A stretch of DNA of 61,865 nt, taken from Hespellia sp. (GTDB lineage Bacteria > Bacillota > Clostridia > Lachnospirales > Lachnospiraceae). Shown in pieces: positions 55,569-61,865 of this stretch (positions are counted from its first letter, which is position 1; each line of letters opens with the position of its first letter). The position numbers were made by a program, and so were the translations under genes. The DNA lies in contig JAQUUC010000012.1 of assembly GCA_028694105.1 (NCBI GenBank), positions 1 to 61,865 of the forward strand, written 5' to 3'. The notes under the pieces are model-generated. The model saw nothing but the letters and a program-made list of their open reading frames with translations, ran no database searches and was not told where the DNA came from.

Positions 55569-57623
55569 ATGGATGGCAGACATCGTTTAGGACGATTATA
55601 TTTTAAGAAGCAGAGCAGCCAGCAGTCAGCTTGGTCCGGAAAAAACGGACGAGGTCTTCTTTTCGTGATAAGAACAGCAGTTGTGTGGTTTGTCCTATGT
55701 ATCTGGTGGGTGACAATGGAGTCGTTTCTTCCAATACAGGTGAATTTTACCCGTCTCTTTGCCGGGCTTTTTGCCGTTACGATAGTCGGAGGAATTTTAC
55801 TGAACAGTAAGAGAAGCTATCTCTGGCTGGCAGTCATTGGTATCGGAGCTGGAATCATAATCTGGAGGAATCAAAGTCTGTTTGCAACAGCAGTCAATCA
55901 TCTGGCAAATGTATATTTGACACAATTTCCGAGCGATTCACTCGCGAGTCTGCGTTTTAATGAGTGGACGAGTGACCCAAAAGCACTCGCGATGGCATTT
56001 GTGATATTGCAGATACCAATGGTACTGATTCTGGCCGCAGTGATGAGGTCTGGCCGCGGAAGATTTCCTGCCGGAGTTCTGATTGCTGCACCACTGATTC
56101 TGGCCGCGATAGAAATGTGTTTTCCGCCAGTTATGGACTGCTGCATTTGGCTGATGGCGGCTGGGATTTATTTTGCACTGACAGGGTGTGACACCGGGGG
56201 CACTGCACTGAAAAAGGGAATCGTAACAGCCATGGTATTATTCGTGGTGCTGGCAGTGACTGTTTTTGCCGGTGGGCGGATTGAAGCACTGAAAAGAGCG
56301 AATCATCCGGTTTATACAAAGATAAAAAATGCAACAGAAGAAACCATTGCAAAGCCAATTCGAGAATGGACAGTTGAGCGGGAAGAAAACCAGAAGACTG
56401 CAGAGGAAAAGAAGCCGGAGAGCGCGACACAGAATAAGGAACTGCAGGCCGATATTCCAGATATAACATTCAATCAGACAGCTTACGGTGATATGTCGAA
56501 TCTGAAAGCACTGGCATCTTTCATACCAAAAAGCGGAGAACTCGGCACACTGACATTGACATATAAACCAGAAAAAACGGTATATTCAGCGAAGATCTAT
56601 GGAGAGGATTATGACGGGCAATCTTGGAGTGAGCGGGAGACTTCGGAACATGTATTTTCGGCGGACAGTATGGTCCCTGACAGCATCTTACGCCTGCGGG
56701 CATTCCGGGAGGAGAATGAGACGAATTCGCTGGAGGATACCGAACGCGTGATCCGCCGCGAATTCGAGGAAAATACGGTATACAGCTATACTCCGGGAAC
56801 GACACCGGCAGATAAGGATTTTGCGGAATATTTCTTATTTGATCATCAAAAAGGCTTTTGTGTCCACTTCGCGACCACCGCGGTTTTACTGTATCGTCTT
56901 TACGGATATCCGGCAAGGTATGCAGAAGGATATGCCGTGGAACCATCGGAATTCACGCAGCAGGCAGATGGCACGTGGCAGGCTGAGATTACCGGAGCAA
57001 TGGGACATGCTTGGTGTGAGGTGTATGATGGAGATACATGGATTGTAAAAGAACACACACTCGCGTACAGTGGAAATGAGGAACAGACCAATCCACCGGC
57101 GATGAGCACGCAACAGATTGATCAGGAAGAAAATGGAAAATCTGCAGAGGAAATGACTCTGGGACAAAAGATAATGAAACAAATGCTTCGTATTCTGTGT
57201 GCCGCTGTTGTGATCCTGCTGCTGTCTGGTTGTTTTTTGATTCAGGCAGCTGTCCGCAGAAAGAGAACGAAACGTTCCTTCTATAAAGGAAATGGCGCAG
57301 GAATACAGAACATGTACATGATCTTTTACAGAATTGCGGTATTTCTTAGTCAGGGAGAAAAAGAAAGTCAGAAGAAAATGCAGAAGGATATCTTGAGCCC
57401 GGACACACTGACATTTATGAAGAAGAATCTTCCGTATATTTCAGAGGACGAATGGGTATGGATGTCACAGCTGGTGTTAGAAAGTATGTTTTATAAACGC
57501 AAACCGGAGCGAGAGGAGCAGATAAAAATGCATGAGATTTACCTGCGAATGGAAAAACAGGTTCAAAGACAGCTGACGGGCTGGCAACTTGTAAAATACC
57601 GTTATGTGATCTGTCTGGGCTGA
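55569..57623 (+). CDS. membrane transglutaminase-like protein
   Basis: 684 residues. About six to seven helices in the first ~230 residues, then an extracytoplasmic transglutaminase-like domain with the Cys in GFCVHFATTAVLLYRLYGYPARYAEGY, the His in AMGHAWCEVYDG and the acidic residue in WIVKEHT. Another helix (LRILCAAVVILLLSGCFLI) and a cytoplasmic tail follow. This TgpA-like architecture regularly follows MoxR and DUF58 genes. The natural substrate is unknown. Confidence 0.9.
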   Translation: MDGRHRLGRLYFKKQSSQQSAWSGKNGRGLLFVIRTAVVWFVLCIWWVTMESFLPIQVNFTRLFAGLFAVTIVGGILLNSKRSYLWLAVIGIGAGIIIWRNQSLFATAVNHLANVYLTQFPSDSLASLRFNEWTSDPKALAMAFVILQIPMVLILAAVMRSGRGRFPAGVLIAAPLILAAIEMCFPPVMDCCIWLMAAGIYFALTGCDTGGTALKKGIVTAMVLFVVLAVTVFAGGRIEALKRANHPVYTKIKNATEETIAKPIREWTVEREENQKTAEEKKPESATQNKELQADIPDITFNQTAYGDMSNLKALASFIPKSGELGTLTLTYKPEKTVYSAKIYGEDYDGQSWSERETSEHVFSADSMVPDSILRLRAFREENETNSLEDTERVIRREFEENTVYSYTPGTTPADKDFAEYFLFDHQKGFCVHFATTAVLLYRLYGYPARYAEGYAVEPSEFTQQADGTWQAEITGAMGHAWCEVYDGDTWIVKEHTLAYSGNEEQTNPPAMSTQQIDQEENGKSAEEMTLGQKIMKQMLRILCAAVVILLLSGCFLIQAAVRRKRTKRSFYKGNGAGIQNMYMIFYRIAVFLSQGEKESQKKMQKDILSPDTLTFMKKNLPYISEDEWVWMSQLVLESMFYKRKPEREEQIKMHEIYLRMEKQVQRQLTGWQLVKYRYVICLG

Positions 57624-57659
57624 GGTCAGCTGTTGCCATCGAAGAAATGAAATGCACTG

Positions 57660-57700
57660 AGGATGCAGTACAATAAAAAGTTGTACTGCATCCTTAATTA
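57660..57700. terminator. bidirectional terminator
   Basis: Perfect stem GGATGCAGTACAA (57661-57673) / TTGTACTGCATCC (57681-57693) with flanking A/T, between convergent genes. Confidence 0.85.
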
Positions 57701-58924
57701 TTTCCCCTTAATCATCTCACGATAATCACTCGGTGTTATCTTCTGATATTTCTTAAAGGTCTTCGTAAAATAATTCAAATCCTTAATTCCACAGAGCACA
57801 GCGATATCCTGAATCGGAAATATCGTAGTATTCAAGAGGAATATCGCATGTTCCACCCGCTTCAGATTCACATAATAGGTAAGTGTAAAACCGGTTTCTT
57901 TCTTAAACAGAGTAGACAGATAACTGCTGTTTAACATCAAAAGCTTTGCAATCGTGGACAAACTAAGATCATCCGTCAGATGAAAAGAAATATAATTAAT
58001 CGCCTGACGAATCGGCTGGGTATAGTTTTTCAATGAATGAGACTGCACCAGTAGACAATATTCCCGCACAATACGCCGGCGCATTCGCTGCAATTCCCTG
58101 CTTTCAGTGGCCTGCTCAATTTCGTATACATTTTTTTCAAAGGTCTCCTCCAGATATGCCGGATGAATATGACCCTTTTCTGCCGCTTTCCGGCAGAGCG
58201 TATTAAATGAGATAAGACTGTTTTTCTTATCGCGGAGTGAGAGCGGATTTTTCTGGTCTGGTGTAAATATATTTCCACCCTCGAGCATCTGATCGATTGT
58301 AATCAAATCCCCATTGGAAACAGCGTTCATGAGAAGCGCCTCATTCGCATATTGAAGTTCCAGACGGTGAAGCGTGTTCGGTGTCGGTGAGGGATGATCC
58401 ACATTATAGACGGGTTTTAATAATTGATCCGATCCATACACTGCAAAATGTATTTTCTTATTCTTCCACATTGTTTCTGCGAGAAGTCTTGACATTCCCT
58501 TGACCCACCGTTCGTCAGAAACAAAAGGAAGCGTCTGGTAGTAGCGCTGTACAAAGGAAGTAAGGTTTCCTGGAATGTGCAGCTCATTACAAATCTCGAT
58601 AATTCTGGACTCTGTCATTTTTTCATAAGTAAAAGGTCCGACAAGCAGAATGGTAAGACATGGATTATCCGGCAGACGCAGACAGATATATTCGCAGTGG
58701 TATTCATCTGTGACGCGTGAGAGAATGTTCTCTTTTGCGACATTTGTAAAACGGCGGGGCCATGAGACAGACAGCTGTGCAATCGTACTCTGGGGTAAAA
58801 TCCCTTTCCTGAGCCCGCAGTCATAAATGGGACTCCAGTTAAACGGTTCTGTTATGACATGGGATTTTATTTGTAATTCACGTAAAAGTTTTTGAGCAAA
58901 ATGTAATGTGTTAGTGTAAGGCAT
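57698..58924 (-). CDS. AraC family transcriptional regulator
   Basis: A 408-residue protein. The C-terminal ~100 residues are an AraC helix-turn-helix pair (LSLSTIAKLLMLNSSYLSTLF; IQDIAVLCGIKDLNYFTKTF). The N-terminal ~290 residues form an unassigned sensing region with the same overall design as the regulator at 34581. ATG 58924 has AAGGA ten bases upstream. It is divergent from the MarR-ABC operon, with 261 bases between. Confidence 0.88.
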   Translation of the reverse strand: MPYTNTLHFAQKLLRELQIKSHVITEPFNWSPIYDCGLRKGILPQSTIAQLSVSWPRRFTNVAKENILSRVTDEYHCEYICLRLPDNPCLTILLVGPFTYEKMTESRIIEICNELHIPGNLTSFVQRYYQTLPFVSDERWVKGMSRLLAETMWKNKKIHFAVYGSDQLLKPVYNVDHPSPTPNTLHRLELQYANEALLMNAVSNGDLITIDQMLEGGNIFTPDQKNPLSLRDKKNSLISFNTLCRKAAEKGHIHPAYLEETFEKNVYEIEQATESRELQRMRRRIVREYCLLVQSHSLKNYTQPIRQAINYISFHLTDDLSLSTIAKLLMLNSSYLSTLFKKETGFTLTYYVNLKRVEHAIFLLNTTIFPIQDIAVLCGIKDLNYFTKTFKKYQKITPSDYREMIKGK

Positions 58925-59119
58925 GAATGGCAGTTCCTTTCAATAAAATTCCTCTTTAGGACGTTGAGTGTCATTTTAGTTTGTAACAAGATTTCCCCTC
59001 TCATTTTACAGTCAGACTCTATTATTGAGTGTAAGCTTAATAAAATCAATTATAAATGAAAATAATACGAATATTCCAAAATATTCTCTCTGTTACAGTT
59101 ATTAATTCGAACAGCCGTA

Positions 59120-59148
59120 TTGACATTCGCGAAAATATTTGCTAACAT
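59120..59148 (+). promoter_or_regulatory. promoter of the MarR-ABC operon
   Basis: TTGACA (59120-59125), 17 bases, TAACAT (59143-59148). The -10 box lies within the first palindromic operator. Confidence 0.82.
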
Positions 59149-59173
59149 ATTTGTTAGTCACCTAACAGTTAGG
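59142..59173 (+). promoter_or_regulatory. two MarR operators
   Basis: CTAACATATTTGTTAG (59142-59157) is a perfect 6-4-6 palindrome over the -10 box. CCTAACAGTTAGG (59161-59173) is a second palindrome sharing CTAAC/GTTAG and touching the ribosome site. They are probably autoregulatory sites of the MarR protein. Confidence 0.8.
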
Positions 59174-59185
59174 AGGGAAACAAAA

Positions 59186-59659
59186 ATGAAACAGGCACAC
59201 AAAGATTGTAATGCAACGCTTGGGTTCGTAATCAAAGATTTGTCTAATATATTAAAACGGAAACTGGATCATGTTGTATTCGGTGATACGGAGGAGTTTA
59301 TGTCCGGTGCTCATGGATGGCTCATCTGCTATTTGCATGAGGAAGGGAAGAAACGTGATATATATCAGCGCGATATCGAACAGCATTTTAATATTCGCCG
59401 ATCATCCGTTACCGGTTTACTGCAGAAGATGGAGAAGAACGGACTCATTGTCCGGGAGTCGGTGGAGAATGATGCAAGGCTCAAGAAGATTATGCTCACA
59501 CCGAGAGCAGTTGAGAACCATCTGATGATTACACAGAGAATTGATGCGTTCGATCAGATACTTGAGGCGGGGATTACACCGGAAGAACGGGAGATATTTA
59601 TCCGGGTTGCAGACAAGATCAAACATAATTTAGAAAGCGGGGAGGATCAGTCAGAATGA
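59186..59659 (+). CDS. MarR family transcriptional regulator
   Basis: A 157-residue winged-helix repressor. YQRDIEQHFNIRRSSVTGLLQKMEKNGLIVRESVENDARLKKIMLT is the DNA-binding part with the wing DAR motif. ATG 59186 behind AGGAGGGA is chosen; the upstream frame to 59120 runs through the promoter. Its end overlaps the exporter gene (ATGA). Confidence 0.93.
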   Translation: MKQAHKDCNATLGFVIKDLSNILKRKLDHVVFGDTEEFMSGAHGWLICYLHEEGKKRDIYQRDIEQHFNIRRSSVTGLLQKMEKNGLIVRESVENDARLKKIMLTPRAVENHLMITQRIDAFDQILEAGITPEEREIFIRVADKIKHNLESGEDQSE

Positions 59660-61383
59660 TAAAAACATTAACAAAACAGATCAAAGAATTCAAAAAAGAT
59701 TCCATTCTTTCGATTGTATTCGTAACGATGGAAGTTGTATTTGAGATTATCATCCCAATTCTTATGGCATTCATCATTGACATGGGTGTCGAGAAAGGGA
59801 ATATCCAATATGTATGGGGCATGGGAGCAGTCATGATTATCGTGGCAATGTGCTCACTCTTTTGCGGAGTTATGTCCGGAAAATATGCGGCCAGTGCAAG
59901 CACGGGGGTTGCGAGGAACTTACGAGATGCAATGTTCAGGAATATACAGAACTTTTCATTTTCGAATCTCGACAAGTATTCCACGGCGGGACTTGTGACA
60001 AGACTTACCACTGATGTGACCAATGTACAGAATGCCTACCAGATGATTGTCAGAATGTGTGCGAGAGCGCCGTTTATGCTGATTTTCGCAATGACGATGA
60101 CAATCATTGTCAGTGGGAAATTATCGCTCATATTCTTGGGGGCGATTCTGTTTCTTGGAGTGGTCCTCGGATTTATCGTAACAAAAGCATTTCCTAAATT
60201 TGAGCAGGTATTTAAAAAGTATGATGCGTTAAATGCAAGTGTACAGGAGAATGTCAACGCAATCCGTGTTGTAAAGGCCTATGTAAGAGAAGATCATGAA
60301 GTGAAAAAATTCAACAAGGCAAGTGAAGCCGTGTATCGTTTATTTATTGGCGCTGAGAAGATGGTCGTACTGAATATGCCGGTGATGCAGTTTGTGATGT
60401 ATGCCTGTATCCTGCTGCTGTCATGGCTCGGTGCGAAGATGATTGTCGCGGGAAATCTTACGACCGGTGAATTAATGAGTCTGTTTACCTATGTCATGAA
60501 TATCCTGATGAGTCTGATGATGATTTCCATGGCATTTGTTATGATTACTTTATCCAAAGCCTCGGCAGAACGTATTGCGGAAGTCATCAACGAAGAGTCC
60601 AACCTTACCAATGGTGCGGATCCGGTTTATGAGGTGAAGGACGGTTCGATTGAATTCAATCACGTTGCCTTTGGATATCGTGAAGGTGTAGATGTACTCA
60701 GTGATCTTAATTTTAAAATCAATGCGGGTGAGACAATTGGAATTATCGGCGGAACCGGCAGTTCGAAGTCATCTCTGGTGCAACTGATTCCAAGGCTGTA
60801 TGACGTAACTCAGGGACAGGTGAAGGTTGGAAATGTAGATGTTTGCAAGTATGATATTGAGACACTTCGTGATGAGGTGGCAATGGTTCTTCAGAAAAAT
60901 GTATTGTTTTCCGGAACAATCAATGACAATATCCGCTGGGGAAATGCGAATGCCAGCGAAGAGGAGATTCAGCGTGTCTGCAGATTAGCACAGGCAGATG
61001 AATTCATCCAGACCTTTCCAAAGAAATATGAGACATATATTGAACAGGGCGGCAGCAATGTATCCGGCGGCCAGAAGCAGAGACTTTGTATCGCAAGAGC
61101 ATTATTAAAGAAACCAAAGATCCTGATTCTGGATGACTCGACCAGCGCGGTTGATACGAAGACCGATACCTTAATCAGAAAGGCATTTTTAGAAGAGATT
61201 CCGGATACAACGAAACTTATTATCGCGCAGCGAATCAGCTCCGTACAGGATGCTGACAGAATCATGGTATTGAATGATGGTAAGATTATAGATTTTGGTA
61301 CTCACGAGGAGTTGTTAAAGACAAGTGAAATCTACCGCGACGTATATGAATCACAGGTGAAAGGCGGTGGTATTGATGAATAA
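59656..61383 (+). CDS. ABC exporter, permease-ATPase subunit 1
   Basis: A 575-residue half-transporter with six helices followed by an ATPase domain. The Walker A reads GIIGGTGSSKSSLVQL, with Ser where the consensus has Gly; this variant is usual for one subunit of BmrC-type heterodimers. Signature NVSGGQKQRLCIARALL; Walker B ILILDDSTSAVD, where Asp follows in place of the catalytic Glu, so this is the degenerate-site partner. Probably exports drugs or peptides, under MarR control. Confidence 0.93.
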   Translation: MIKTLTKQIKEFKKDSILSIVFVTMEVVFEIIIPILMAFIIDMGVEKGNIQYVWGMGAVMIIVAMCSLFCGVMSGKYAASASTGVARNLRDAMFRNIQNFSFSNLDKYSTAGLVTRLTTDVTNVQNAYQMIVRMCARAPFMLIFAMTMTIIVSGKLSLIFLGAILFLGVVLGFIVTKAFPKFEQVFKKYDALNASVQENVNAIRVVKAYVREDHEVKKFNKASEAVYRLFIGAEKMVVLNMPVMQFVMYACILLLSWLGAKMIVAGNLTTGELMSLFTYVMNILMSLMMISMAFVMITLSKASAERIAEVINEESNLTNGADPVYEVKDGSIEFNHVAFGYREGVDVLSDLNFKINAGETIGIIGGTGSSKSSLVQLIPRLYDVTQGQVKVGNVDVCKYDIETLRDEVAMVLQKNVLFSGTINDNIRWGNANASEEEIQRVCRLAQADEFIQTFPKKYETYIEQGGSNVSGGQKQRLCIARALLKKPKILILDDSTSAVDTKTDTLIRKAFLEEIPDTTKLIIAQRISSVQDADRIMVLNDGKIIDFGTHEELLKTSEIYRDVYESQVKGGGIDE

Positions 61384-61865
61384 TAAATCAAAAAAGAAAG
61401 TATCGAGCGGCTCAATCAAACGATTAACTGCTTATGTGATGAAATATTATAAAGTGCATTGTATTATCGTGTTACTTCTAATTATATTAAGCGCACTTGC
61501 AAATGTAATGGGAACCATGTTCATGCGTGACTTGATTGACGTGTATATCCTGCCGTTTATCAATCAGAAAAATCCGAGCTTTACGGCACTTGCACATGCA
61601 CTGCTGTTTATGGCAGGTGTATACATGGCAGGAACCGTGGCAACGTGGGGATATAACCGTATTATGATCAATGTATCACAGGGGACTATTCTAAAACTGC
61701 GTAATGAGATTTTCTCTCATATGGAAAGTCTGCCAGTCAAATATTTTGATACCCATGCGCACGGCGATATCATGAGAGTGTATACGAATGATACCGATAC
61801 ACTTCGCCAGATGATCAGCCAGAGTCTGCCACAGACGGTATCTGCGGTCATCACAGTTGTAAGTG
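61376..61865 (+). CDS. ABC exporter subunit 2 (partial, runs off window)
   Basis: Starts at ATG 61376 inside the 3' end of subunit 1 and is open to the last base. The visible ~163 residues are a cytoplasmic leader (KKVSSGSIKRLTAYVMKYYK) and the first helices of an ABC membrane domain with MESLPVKYFDTHAHGDIMRVYTNDTDTLRQM, the coupling region of type IV exporters. It should carry the functional ATPase site of the heterodimer. Confidence 0.93.
   Translation, partial: MNNKSKKKVSSGSIKRLTAYVMKYYKVHCIIVLLLIILSALANVMGTMFMRDLIDVYILPFINQKNPSFTALAHALLFMAGVYMAGTVATWGYNRIMINVSQGTILKLRNEIFSHMESLPVKYFDTHAHGDIMRVYTNDTDTLRQMISQSLPQTVSAVITVVS

Noticed and set aside
60744-60770. Defective Walker A in the exporter subunit (Ser for Gly)
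   Set aside because: The GGTGSSKSS form is usual for one subunit of this heterodimeric exporter class and fits its degenerate Walker B; it is not a mutation.

Overview
The window looks like a chromosomal segment of a low-to-mid GC gut Clostridium of the family Lachnospiraceae (inference). The signs are AGGAGG ribosome sites almost everywhere, YesMN/AraC-controlled sugar operons, GPH and CUT1 sugar transporters, a VQTG-type sortase anchor, Rpn and Uma2 family genes, and a BaiCD/BaiH-type flavin enoate reductase. No phage, plasmid or intact insertion sequence was seen.

Layout. 1-992: 3' end of a 23S rRNA gene, seven tRNAs (Asn, Glu, Thr, Met, Asp, Val, Leu) and a terminator, with no 5S gene. 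1182-5533: KtrAB-type potassium uptake with a KdpD/KdpE-like two-component pair. 5661-11598: a periplasmic-binding-protein hybrid histidine kinase broken in its receiver domain, then a large Cache-Cache-MscS channel. 11722-17322: thiamine pyrophosphokinase, an Rrf2 regulator, and a trehalose system (treR, PTS EIIBCA, phosphotrehalase) with two operator copies on the PTS promoter. 17543-20271: an Rrf2 regulator with metY and cysK (sulfur amino acids).

20466-32450: a carbohydrate locus. It has a 1346-residue wall-anchored six-hairpin glycosidase-like protein, a divergent YesN/YesM pair and a CUT1 ABC operon with a Gfo/Idh/MocA dehydrogenase. The glycosidase and ABC promoters share a pair of 17-bp direct repeats at the same 22-bp spacing, which I propose as the YesN operator. 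32588-37301: RidA, a membrane-protein/cytidylate-kinase-like fusion, an AraC regulator and a DUF4143 ATPase preceded by three regularly spaced repeats.

37412-49776: a glycoside locus with a GPH symporter, large TIM-barrel hydrolase, metallo-beta-lactamase-fold hydrolase, zinc-motif-free ROK kinase, GH1 phospho-beta-glucosidase-like enzyme, flavin/Fe-S enoate reductase, esterase and a broken nucleoside-hydrolase-like gene. The gene set suggests import of a plant-type beta-glucoside, phosphorylation by the ROK kinase instead of a PTS, cleavage by GH1, and reduction or ester cleavage of the aglycone. This is the most attractive candidate system here.

44999-53358 is accessory and scarred. It holds four copies (two long, two partial) of an unfamiliar element made of a promoter fused to a hairpin, a truncated toxin-antitoxin pair, HicAB, a decayed Rpn gene, a Uma2 gene without its catalytic core and an intact Rpn-like gene. 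53510-57623: MoxR ATPase, DUF58 and transglutaminase operon. 57698-61865: an AraC regulator, then a MarR regulator with two palindromic operators and a heterodimeric ABC exporter whose second subunit runs off the window.
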